Below are positions 17,534-26,800 of a stretch of DNA of 64,000 bases, piece by piece. The stretch is from Pseudomonas graminis (GTDB lineage Bacteria > Pseudomonadota > Gammaproteobacteria > Pseudomonadales > Pseudomonadaceae), in assembly GCF_001705435.1 (NCBI RefSeq), contig NZ_MDEN01000051.1, positions 1-64,000 on the forward strand, written 5' to 3'. Each line of letters begins with the position of its first letter. The stretch's first letter is position 1. The translations under genes were made by a program, and so were the position numbers. The notes below the pieces were generated by a model, which did no database searches, was not told the DNA's origin, and saw only the letters and a program-made list of their open reading frames with translations.

Positions 17534-17964
17534 CGGTTAGGTTCCGGCGTTGTTTTTATAGGCGCGAGCAGAGCGACGTTCTCCTGAGGCATCAGGTTCG
17601 CAGCAAGGCTGCTCGCGTATGTTGCGGGCTGGCAAAAAGTTCGCCGCTGCACACCGCTTGAATGCACCAAAGCGGCGCATCCTAGAGGACATCCCGGAGC
17701 AGGTGCAACCCGAAAAAAGACTTCACTGAGCTTTTTTACAAATTAGATCAAAGTGCCACATATGCCGTGTTTACGGGGAGCCGCCAAATAGAGCCCTGCC
17801 CTGCGGGGCACCTCAACGGAGCTGAATCAGGGCGGTTCGGCTCAATACGGGGCACCCGTGAAACACTTTGAAAAAAGCGGTTGCACCCGGTTGCACCCTT
17901 GCAGTCGCACAGCTAATCTTGCCGCAGCTAAGCCACATGACCGTGGCTGTCATGAGGATAAGAA
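17534..17964. promoter_or_regulatory. putP-putA divergent control region with PutA operator-like sites
   Basis: This 431-base gap carries three exact copies of the nine-base word GGTTGCACC: on the plus strand at 17879-17887 and 17889-17897 (10 bp apart, so on the same face of the helix), and on the minus strand at 17702-17710, nearer putP. They contain GTTGCA, the core of the PutA operators known from E. coli. The placement, two sites by putA and one by putP, fits autorepression of putA and repression of putP by the PutA ribbon-helix-helix domain. putA has a good ribosome site (GAGGA, 17954-17958). No gene is seen in the gap. Confidence 0.75.
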
Positions 17965-20900
17965 ATGGCCACCACCACCCTCGGTGTCAAACTCGACGAC
18001 CCCACCCGTGAGCGATTGAAAGCGGCGGCGCAGTCCATCGACCGGACGCCCCACTGGCTGATCAAGCAGGCGATCTTCAATTATCTGGAGAAGCTCGAGG
18101 GCGGTGCGACGCTGAATGAACTCAGTGGACAAGGTGGCAAAGACGCCGACGATCAGGGTGACCTGCCCGCCGAAAATGGCCATCAGGCATTTCTTGAATT
18201 CGCCGAAAGCATTCTTCCCCAGTCGGTGTTGCGCGCTGCGATCACCTCGGCCTACCGCCGCCCCGAGCCTGAAGTGGTGCCGATGCTCATCGAGCAGGCG
18301 CGCCTCCCTGCGCCGATGGCCGATGCAACGCACAAGCTCGCCGCGTCGATTGCCGAAAAGCTGCGTAACCAGAAGAGCGCCGGCGGGCGCGCCGGCATCG
18401 TCCAGGGCCTGCTGCAGGAATTCTCGCTGTCATCCCAGGAAGGCGTGGCACTGATGTGTCTGGCTGAAGCCTTGTTGCGCATCCCCGACAAAGGCACCCG
18501 CGACGCGTTGATCCGCGACAAGATCAGCACCGGCAACTGGCACCCGCATCTGGGCAACAGTCCGTCGCTGTTCGTCAACGCCGCCACGTGGGGCCTGCTG
18601 CTGACCGGCAAACTGGTCAGCACCCACAACGAGGCCGGCCTGACCTCCTCGCTCAGCCGCATCATCGGCAAGTCCGGCGAACCGATGATTCGCAAGGGCG
18701 TGGACATGGCCATGCGCCTGATGGGCGAGCAGTTCGTCACCGGCGAAACCATCGCCGAAGCCCTGGCCAACGCCAGCAAGTTCGAGGCGAAAGGTTTCCG
18801 TTATTCCTACGACATGCTCGGCGAAGCAGCGCTGACCGAGCACGACGCGCAGAAATACCTGGCGTCCTACGAGCAGGCCATCCACTCGATCGGCAAAGCT
18901 TCCCACGGCCGTGGCATCTATGAAGGGCCGGGCATCTCCATCAAATTGTCCGCCCTGCACCCGCGTTACAGCCGGGCGCAATACGAGCGCGTGATGGACG
19001 AGTTGTACCCGCGCCTGCTTTCGCTGACCTTGCTTGCCAAGCAATACGACATCGGCCTGAACATCGATGCCGAAGAAGCCGACCGCCTGGAGCTGTCGCT
19101 GGATTTGCTCGAACGCCTGTGCTTCGAACCGCAACTGACCGGCTGGAACGGCATCGGTTTTGTCATTCAGGCCTATCAGAAGCGCTGCCCTTACGTGATC
19201 GATTACGTCATCGACCTGGCACGCCGCAGCCGTCATCGCCTGATGATCCGTTTGGTGAAAGGCGCGTACTGGGACAGCGAAATCAAGCGCGCTCAGGTCG
19301 AGGGCCTGGAAGGCTACCCGGTCTACACGCGCAAGGTTTACACCGACGTTTCCTACATCGCCTGCGCGCGCAAACTGCTGTCGGTGCCGGAAGTCATCTA
19401 CCCGCAGTTCGCGACCCACAATGCCCACACGTTGTCGGCGATTTACCACATTGCCGGTCAGAACTATTACCCCGGTCAGTACGAGTTCCAGTGCCTGCAC
19501 GGCATGGGCGAGCCCTTGTATGAGCAGGTCGTAGGCAAGGTCGCCGACGGCAAGCTGAACCGGCCGTGCCGGGTGTATGCACCGGTCGGCACCCACGAAA
19601 CGCTGTTGGCGTATCTGGTGCGTCGACTGCTGGAAAACGGCGCCAACACTTCCTTCGTCAACCGCATCGCCGACCAGTCCATATCGATACAGGAACTGGT
19701 GGCCGACCCAGTGTCCAGCATCGAGCGTATGGCGACTCAGGAAGGTGGTTTCGGCCTGCCGCACCCGCGCATTCCGTTGCCCCGCGACCTGTACGGCAGC
19801 GAACGCGCCAACTCGGCCGGCATCGACATGGCCAACGAACATCGTCTGGCGTCGCTGTCTTCGGCCCTGCTCGCCACGGCGCACAACGACTGGAAGGCCG
19901 GCCCTATGCTGGGCAGCCCGGTCAGCGCCGGCACTGAAGCGCCGGTCCTGAACCCGTCCGATCTGCGTGACGTGGTTGGCCACGTGCAGGAAGCGAGTCT
20001 GGAAGACGTCGATAACGCCCTGCTCAGCGCCCTGAGCGCCGGCCCGATCTGGCAAGCGACGCCGCCTGCCGAACGTGCCGCCATCCTTGAGCGCGCCGCC
20101 GACCTGATGGAAGCCGAGATTCAGCCGTTGATGGGCCTGCTGGCCCGCGAAGCCGGCAAGACCTTCGCCAACGCTATCGCCGAAGTGCGCGAAGCCGTGG
20201 ATTTCCTGCGCTACTACGCGGTGCAGGCGCGCAATGATTTCAGCAACGACGCTCACCGCCCGTTGGGCCCCGTGGTATGCATCAGCCCGTGGAACTTCCC
20301 GCTGGCGATTTTCAGCGGTCAGGTCGCCGCAGCCCTGGCGGCGGGCAATCCGGTACTCGCCAAACCCGCTGAACAAACACCGCTGATTGCCGCGCAGGCC
20401 GTCCGCATTCTGCTCGAAGCCGGTATTCCCGAAGGCGTGGTGCAACTGCTGCCAGGCCGGGGTGAAACCGTCGGCGCGCGACTGGTCGGCGATGATCGCG
20501 TCAAGGGCGTCATGTTCACCGGCTCTACCGAAGTTGCCCGCTTGCTGCAGCGCAACGTCGCCGGCCGTCTCGATGCCCAGGGCCGGCCGATTCCGCTGAT
20601 CGCTGAAACCGGTGGCCAGAACGCGATGATCGTCGATTCCTCGGCGCTGACTGAGCAAGTGGTCATCGACGTGGTGTCCTCGGCGTTCGACAGCGCCGGT
20701 CAACGCTGCTCAGCGCTGCGCGTGCTGTGCCTGCAGGAAGACTCCGCCGATCGTGTCATCGAGATGCTCAAAGGTGCGATGGCTGAGAGCCGCCTCGGCA
20801 ACCCGGAACGCCTGTCGGTGGACATCGGTCCGGTGATCGATCAAGAAGCCAAGGCCGGTATCGAGAAACATATTCAGGCCATGCGCGACAAAGGCCGCAC

Positions 20901-21918
20901 TGTGTATCAGGTCGCCATTGCCGACAGCGACGAGATCAAGCGCGGCACCTACGTGATGCCGACGCTGATCGAGCTGGACAGCTTCGACGAGTTGCAACGG
21001 GAAATCTTTGGCCCGGTACTGCACGTCGTGCGCTACAAGCGCCGTGAGCTGGACACGTTGATCGCGCAGATCAACGCCTCCGGTTATGGCCTGACACTGG
21101 GCGTGCACACGCGCATCGACGAGACCATCGCCAAGGTCATCGACAACGTCAACGCCGGCAACATGTACGTCAACCGCAACATCGTTGGCGCCGTGGTGGG
21201 TGTGCAGCCGTTCGGTGGCGAAGGTCTGTCGGGGACCGGTCCGAAAGCCGGTGGACCGCTGTATCTGTACCGTTTGCTGTCGACGCGCCCCGCCGACGCC
21301 GTGCAGAAATCCTTCGCCGCCCGCGATGCACAACAGGCGCCGGACACCCGCATGCAAGAGGCGATGCTCAAGCCGCTGAATGCGCTCAACGCCTGGGCAG
21401 GCACTCAGCAACTCAGCGGCCTGGAAGCGCTGTGCAGCCAGTTCGCCGAGCAATCCCAAAGCGGCGTGACCCGCACGCTCATGGGCCCCACCGGCGAGCG
21501 CAATAGTTACAGCATCCTGCCCCGTGAACACGTGTTGTGCCTGGCCGAGGATGAGACGGATCTGCTGGCGCAACTGGCCGCCGTGATGGCGGTGGGCAGC
21601 ACGGCGATCGTGCCGGACGTTGAGCCGGCCAAGTCACTGCGCAACCGTCTGCCGAAGGACGTTCAGTCGCGCATCAAGCTGGTCGCCGACTGGCACAAGG
21701 ATGAGGTCGCCATTGACGCGGTATTGCACCACGGTGATTCCGATCAGTTGCGCGCCATCTGCGAACAGGTCGCTCAACGCAGCGGCGCTATTGTCGGCGT
21801 TCACGGCTTGTCCAAAGGCGAAACCAACATTGCATTGGAGCGCCTGGTGATCGAGCGTGCGCTGAGCGTGAATACCGCAGCAGCGGGCGGTAACGCGAGC
21901 CTCATGACGATCGGATAA
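17965..21918 (+). CDS. putA: Trifunctional PutA: repressor, proline dehydrogenase, P5C dehydrogenase
   Basis: A 1317-residue protein with all three PutA parts. Residues 1-48 are the ribbon-helix-helix DNA-binding domain (TTLGVKLDDPTRERLKAAA). Residues about 90-600 are the FAD-dependent proline dehydrogenase barrel. Residues about 660-1130 are the aldehyde dehydrogenase that oxidises glutamate semialdehyde to glutamate: ETGGQNAMIVD carries the catalytic Glu and SAGQRCSALRVL the catalytic Cys. A C-terminal ALDH-like extension of about 190 residues follows, as in the long PutA type. It converts proline to glutamate at the membrane and, without proline, represses putP and putA. A strong hairpin lies just after the stop. 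Confidence 0.97.
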   Translation: MATTTLGVKLDDPTRERLKAAAQSIDRTPHWLIKQAIFNYLEKLEGGATLNELSGQGGKDADDQGDLPAENGHQAFLEFAESILPQSVLRAAITSAYRRPEPEVVPMLIEQARLPAPMADATHKLAASIAEKLRNQKSAGGRAGIVQGLLQEFSLSSQEGVALMCLAEALLRIPDKGTRDALIRDKISTGNWHPHLGNSPSLFVNAATWGLLLTGKLVSTHNEAGLTSSLSRIIGKSGEPMIRKGVDMAMRLMGEQFVTGETIAEALANASKFEAKGFRYSYDMLGEAALTEHDAQKYLASYEQAIHSIGKASHGRGIYEGPGISIKLSALHPRYSRAQYERVMDELYPRLLSLTLLAKQYDIGLNIDAEEADRLELSLDLLERLCFEPQLTGWNGIGFVIQAYQKRCPYVIDYVIDLARRSRHRLMIRLVKGAYWDSEIKRAQVEGLEGYPVYTRKVYTDVSYIACARKLLSVPEVIYPQFATHNAHTLSAIYHIAGQNYYPGQYEFQCLHGMGEPLYEQVVGKVADGKLNRPCRVYAPVGTHETLLAYLVRRLLENGANTSFVNRIADQSISIQELVADPVSSIERMATQEGGFGLPHPRIPLPRDLYGSERANSAGIDMANEHRLASLSSALLATAHNDWKAGPMLGSPVSAGTEAPVLNPSDLRDVVGHVQEASLEDVDNALLSALSAGPIWQATPPAERAAILERAADLMEAEIQPLMGLLAREAGKTFANAIAEVREAVDFLRYYAVQARNDFSNDAHRPLGPVVCISPWNFPLAIFSGQVAAALAAGNPVLAKPAEQTPLIAAQAVRILLEAGIPEGVVQLLPGRGETVGARLVGDDRVKGVMFTGSTEVARLLQRNVAGRLDAQGRPIPLIAETGGQNAMIVDSSALTEQVVIDVVSSAFDSAGQRCSALRVLCLQEDSADRVIEMLKGAMAESRLGNPERLSVDIGPVIDQEAKAGIEKHIQAMRDKGRTVYQVAIADSDEIKRGTYVMPTLIELDSFDELQREIFGPVLHVVRYKRRELDTLIAQINASGYGLTLGVHTRIDETIAKVIDNVNAGNMYVNRNIVGAVVGVQPFGGEGLSGTGPKAGGPLYLYRLLSTRPADAVQKSFAARDAQQAPDTRMQEAMLKPLNALNAWAGTQQLSGLEALCSQFAEQSQSGVTRTLMGPTGERNSYSILPREHVLCLAEDETDLLAQLAAVMAVGSTAIVPDVEPAKSLRNRLPKDVQSRIKLVADWHKDEVAIDAVLHHGDSDQLRAICEQVAQRSGAIVGVHGLSKGETNIALERLVIERALSVNTAAAGGNASLMTIG

Positions 21919-21921
21919 GTG

Positions 21922-21960
21922 CAGGGGGTGCGCAGGTCATCCGACCTGCGTTCACCCCCC
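21922..21960 (+). terminator. Hairpin terminator after putA
   Basis: CGCAGGTC ATCC GACCTGCG is a perfect eight-pair stem, extended outward by GGGGGTG with CACCCCCC across a two-base bulge. It begins 5 bases after the putA stop and is followed by GTTTGATC. The T-run is short, but stem strength and placement support termination. Confidence 0.65.
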
Positions 21961-22052
21961 GTTTGATCGCCCCATCACCCGCATCAATCATCCTGTTCAC
22001 CCCTCCCCCTCGCCCCTAGACTCGACGGCATTCCCAAGAAAGGTACGCCGCC

Positions 22053-23855
22053 ATGTCCGAGACGCTGCTCAGTTCACGCAATCTGGCTTTCGAGCTGTAT
22101 GAAGTGCTGGACGCCGAGGCGCTGACCCAACGCGAGCGTTTCGCAGAGCACAGTCGGGAAACCTTCGAAGCGGCGATCAGCACGGCACGCAACGTCGCGG
22201 AGAAATACTTCGCGCCCCACAACCGTAAAAACGACGAGAACGAGCCGCGCTATGAGAACGGCGCAGCGGTGCTGATCCCGGAAGTAAAACCCGCCGTGGA
22301 CGCTTTCCTCGAGGCTGGTTTTCTCAATGCCGCCCGGGACTTCGAAGCCGGTGGCATGCAGCTGCCGACCCTGCTTTCTCAGGCCTGCTTTGCCCACTTC
22401 CAGTCCGCCAATGCCGCGACGGCGTCCTACCCCTTCCTGACCATGGGCGCGGCAAATCTGATCGAAAACTTCGGCACCGATGAGCAAAAGCGGCGCTTTT
22501 TGCAACCGATGGTCGAGGGTCGCTTCTCCGGCACTATGGCTTTGACCGAGCCCCACGCGGGCTCGTCGCTGTCAGACATCCGCACCCGCGCCGAGCCCGC
22601 CGCAGACGGCAGCTATCGCCTGCGCGGCAACAAGATCTTTATCTCGGGCGGCGATCACCCGCTCTCCGAAAACATCGTCCACCTGGTCCTCGCCAAACTG
22701 CCCGACGCACCAGCGGGCGTTAAAGGCATTTCCCTGTTCATCGTCCCCAAGTTTCTGGTTAACGACGACGGCAGCCTCGGTGAGCGCAACGACGTCATCC
22801 TGGCCGGCCTGTTTCACAAGATGGGCTGGCGCGGCACCACGTCTACCGCGCTGAACTTCGGCGACAACGGCAACTGCGTCGGCTACTTGGTTGGTAAGCC
22901 CCATCAAGGCCTCAGCTGCATGTTTCAGATGATGAACGAGGCGCGCATCGGCGTCGGCATGGGCGCAGTCATGCTGGGTTATGCCGGTTATCTGTATTCA
23001 CTGGAATACGCCCGCGAACGCCCCCAGGGCCGACTGCCTGACAGCAAGTCACCGGACGGCGCGCCGGTGTCGATCATTCAGCACGCCGACGTGAAACGTA
23101 TGCTGTTGACGCAAAAAGCCTACGTCGAAGGCTCGTTTGACCTGGGTCTGTACGCCGCTCGCCTGTTCGACGACACGCAAACGGGCGAGAGCGAGGAGGT
23201 GCGCAAACACGCCCACGAGCTGCTCGACCTGCTGACGCCCATCGTCAAGTCCTGGCCCTCGGAGTTTTGCCTGAAGGCCAACGAACTGGCGATCCAGATT
23301 CTCGGCGGCCATGGTTACACCCGGGAGTACCCGGTGGAGCAGTACTACCGCGACAACCGCCTGAACCCGATTCATGAAGGCACCCATGGCATTCAGTCGC
23401 TGGACCTCCTGGGCCGGAAACTGGCGCAAAACGGAGGCGCCGGGCTCAAGCAACTGATTCGTTTGATCGCTGATACCTGCGAGCGCGCGCAGGCCCATGA
23501 ATCGCTGACGGTATTGCGACAACCCTTGGAGCAACTGGTCACCCGCCTGCAAGGGGTCACACTTGGATTGCTCACCGATCTGGGCCAGGGCAAGGTCAAC
23601 GCGACACTGGCCAACTCGGCGCTGTACATGAAGGCGTTCGGGCACGCAGTGATTGGCTGGCGCTGGCTGGCGCAGGCGATTCGCGCCCAGGAAGGGTTGG
23701 AGAAGAACGACGAAGCCGATAGCGACTTCTACAAGGGCAAGTTGCAGGCCGCCCGGTACTTCCTGACATGGGAAGTACCGGGCTGCCATCATGAACTGGC
23801 GATCCTCGAGCGCCGGGATGATGCGTGCCTGACGATGCACGACGCGTGGTTCTGA
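22053..23855 (+). CDS. Acyl-CoA dehydrogenase with C-terminal extension
   Basis: A 600-residue FAD flavoprotein of the long acyl-CoA dehydrogenase group (FadE/DmdC-like). The flavin motif MALTEPHAGSSLSDIRTRA lies near residues 170-188, the substrate/FAD segment IFISGGDH near 208, and the C-terminal signature QILGGHGYTREYPVEQYYRDNRLNPIHEGT near 412-441, where the Glu of HEGT is the usual base. The last 130 residues form the C-terminal extension seen in this clade. It should introduce a double bond in an acyl-CoA; the chain or substrate cannot be told. It is single, with a 16-base gap to the convergent toxin gene. Confidence 0.9.
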   Translation: MSETLLSSRNLAFELYEVLDAEALTQRERFAEHSRETFEAAISTARNVAEKYFAPHNRKNDENEPRYENGAAVLIPEVKPAVDAFLEAGFLNAARDFEAGGMQLPTLLSQACFAHFQSANAATASYPFLTMGAANLIENFGTDEQKRRFLQPMVEGRFSGTMALTEPHAGSSLSDIRTRAEPAADGSYRLRGNKIFISGGDHPLSENIVHLVLAKLPDAPAGVKGISLFIVPKFLVNDDGSLGERNDVILAGLFHKMGWRGTTSTALNFGDNGNCVGYLVGKPHQGLSCMFQMMNEARIGVGMGAVMLGYAGYLYSLEYARERPQGRLPDSKSPDGAPVSIIQHADVKRMLLTQKAYVEGSFDLGLYAARLFDDTQTGESEEVRKHAHELLDLLTPIVKSWPSEFCLKANELAIQILGGHGYTREYPVEQYYRDNRLNPIHEGTHGIQSLDLLGRKLAQNGGAGLKQLIRLIADTCERAQAHESLTVLRQPLEQLVTRLQGVTLGLLTDLGQGKVNATLANSALYMKAFGHAVIGWRWLAQAIRAQEGLEKNDEADSDFYKGKLQAARYFLTWEVPGCHHELAILERRDDACLTMHDAWF

Positions 23856-23871
23856 GGGCCGCGCTCACCTG

Positions 23872-26800
23872 CTACCAGTCGTGTCCATTTCCGATTTCGA
23901 CAGGCGCTTTGCGTTTGAACGGGAAGAAGTGATCCTGCAATGCTTCCAGCTGCCGCTGAAACGCGGCGGAGCGAACGGGCAGGTGACTGGGCGGATCGAT
24001 GCCCAGGTGATAGTAGTCCGGCCGCTGCTCTCGCAATACATCGTTGAACAGCGCCGGGCCCGTCAGCTCGAACACGGTTTTGCGGTACCCCTTCATCGCC
24101 TGCGAGGTCAGCAACTCGGTGACCGGCGTGGAACGATCAACCGTGGGAGGGGGCGTCTCGAAAAACCCGGGCTGCGCCTGGTTTCGCAAGGCCAGCTCTT
24201 CGCTGAGACGAGCAAGCACAGGGTTTCCCGCATGACTGGCGAACAGGCTATTGCCATAGCCGCGAAAATCCAGCGAGGGCACAGCAACCGCTTTGCCGAG
24301 CAGCAAGTCGCCATGGGCCGCCTCAAGATGAACACCGTTGATGGAAGCGGTCAGCACATCATCGGAGTCCATGTAGATGCCTCCGTAGGCGTCGATCAGG
24401 GGATAACGGAGGATGTCGGAGGCGGCAGCATAGTTTTTACCTGCACCGCCTCGTGCCTCGCGATACAGCGCCTGATGCCTGCCGCGAAGGAACGCGGCGA
24501 AGAAATTCTCATCCTGCAGGTTCGACACCGCCAGCGACGGCGCACGACTTTTCACGCTTGCGCGAATGCGATTCAGCGTTTCCTGACTGTCGACATCCAC
24601 ATGCAAAACAGACTGAAAATCCGGGCTGCGATTTGCGTTTCTGATGAGGTTTTCCATGCGGGCTTCCTCCAGCGGCTGATCGCCCACCCAGATGTAGTGA
24701 ATCTTTCTCGGTATCGGCTTGAGGTGAGTGGGCATCGTGGGCAGCCGTGGCAGTTCGACCACCTCGACGTTGGCGTGCGGGTTGATAGGCTGGGGTTCAT
24801 CCAGCACGCTTCGCGACTGCCAGTCTCCATTCTGGTCCAGCCTCAGCCCTCTTGAGTCGGTGCCCGGAAGCTTCCAGGTTTTCGCGTCGTCATCGTAAAT
24901 GACCCCGCGCTGTCTGCCATCGATCATGATCGAATAACGCCCGCCAGACGTGCTGACGCCGTCGATGGGAATCGCCACCTTGATCGCGGGGGCATCCGGC
25001 TGCAGGAAACCACTCTGGGTCGGTGGCAGGACCTCGGGCAGATCAACGATCGAGACGCCCTCAGTGGGGGCCGCCGCCTCTCCCCGGAGGTTTTCGCCAC
25101 CCGGCTCGATTTTCAGTCGGTTGGCGAAGGGCAGATAAAACCGCTCCACTTCCTCCAGACGTTCCGAATACGCGACGGAGAGTATGTTGCTGGTCGCCCG
25201 ATAGTTTCCGGTCAGCAGCCCCGCATAATCGGGCCGGGACGACTTAATGACGTCCAGGAACAAACCGGGTCCCGTGATACGGGACACTTCGGCGAGATAC
25301 CTCTTGGCGTCCGAGGACGAATGTTTGAGGGCCCTCAACGCCTCTTCCCCCAGTTTGAATCGCTGGTGCAACGCTGTCTCCATCGCTCTGAGCACCGGAT
25401 TGTCCCGATGGCTGGCAAAGTGACTGTTTGCAGGGCCGACGTGCATGAGCGTTTCGGAGTTGACTGACCTGCCCACCAGCACATCGGAAGGGCCTGCGGC
25501 AAGTGCCTGGCCCTTGAACGACTGGGCCAGGACATCATCGCAATCCATGTAGATGCCCCCGTACTCCCTGATCAGGCGGTACCTGAGCACATCCGCAGCG
25601 GCCGCAAGGTTCTGGTTGTGGCCATGACGGAAGTAGGCGTACGGCTCGGCACTTTCCTGTTCGTACAGGGAAAAGCCATCGAAGAACTGCTCGTCCTGGA
25701 GGCTCGAAATGGTCATCTGGGGAAAGCTGGAAAATTCAGCCTGCAACTGCTGCTCGGCGGTCAAGCCGTCCACTGTTGCGGAGTAATCGATATCGACATG
25801 AAGTGCGAACTTGAGATCCGGACTGGTCCTGATGTTCTGTTTGATCGTTTCGATCAGGTCTGGTCCGGGCAATCCATCGCCTAACCAGATCTGATGAATC
25901 GTGCGATCGATGGGCAAAGACTTCGCAGACACGCCTGGCAGCCGCGGAAATGTGTAAACCGTGTCATTCACACCGGCGCGAAGGCGGCCTTTGACGCTCA
26001 GATAACGACGCTCGTCCCCCACGCTCCACTTGCCGTTGTTATCCAGCCAAAGCAGCTCCTCAGTGACTTTATGTCTCCAGCACGCGACGTCAGCATCGTA
26101 ATAAACGCCCGTACCTTCCGGCGTATTCATGGCGTAAAACCGATGGACCTGATGACCGGAACTGTCAGTCAGCGTCCTCTGCTCAATGCCATCCATCGGC
26201 ACATCGATCTGAACCCGGGGCTGTGCCCGAACGCGCTCGACAGGCGCAGTCACGCCCTGGTCTTTCGTGGAAGCCGCTGTGACGGCATCGCCATAGCTTT
26301 CCCCTCCCCGCAGTCCTGGCCTCAGGTCCAGGTCTGAATAGAATCCATTAAGGCGCTTGATATAAGGACCTTTGATGGCCGCGTCTTCGGGAGAGAAAAT
26401 CCTGTACTGCTTGACCGAATCGACCCGCTCGACCCGGTAGATCTTCGAATGAATCCTGGCGAAATAAACGGTCTCGCCTGACGCCGGATCGACGGATTTG
26501 TACACGGCGCCGACGTCATCGCGTGTCCAGCTGCCCGAAAGATCAAGGGGCTCGCTGTACTCGAACCGGGTCAGTTCCGCCCGTAAACGTGGGGGCAACG
26601 ATCGAAGGCCCTCTGGCTCAACACCAAACGCCTTCGCGCTGTCATAACCTGCTTCGTGCTGGGTTTTGCGCAGCAGGCGACTGTGCTCTTCCTGCGCCAG
26701 TCGGGCCTCTCGTGCGCTTGCATCTTCGTTGGCTCGCTCGTGCGCCTGCTGCGCAATCTCCTCATCGATCTCCTGCTGTTGTGCAGACGCTGCCGCTTTC

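Noticed and set aside
18430..20703. Long minus-strand frame (about 757 codons) inside putA
   Set aside because: Antisense shadow caused by high GC codon use; putA is complete on the other strand.
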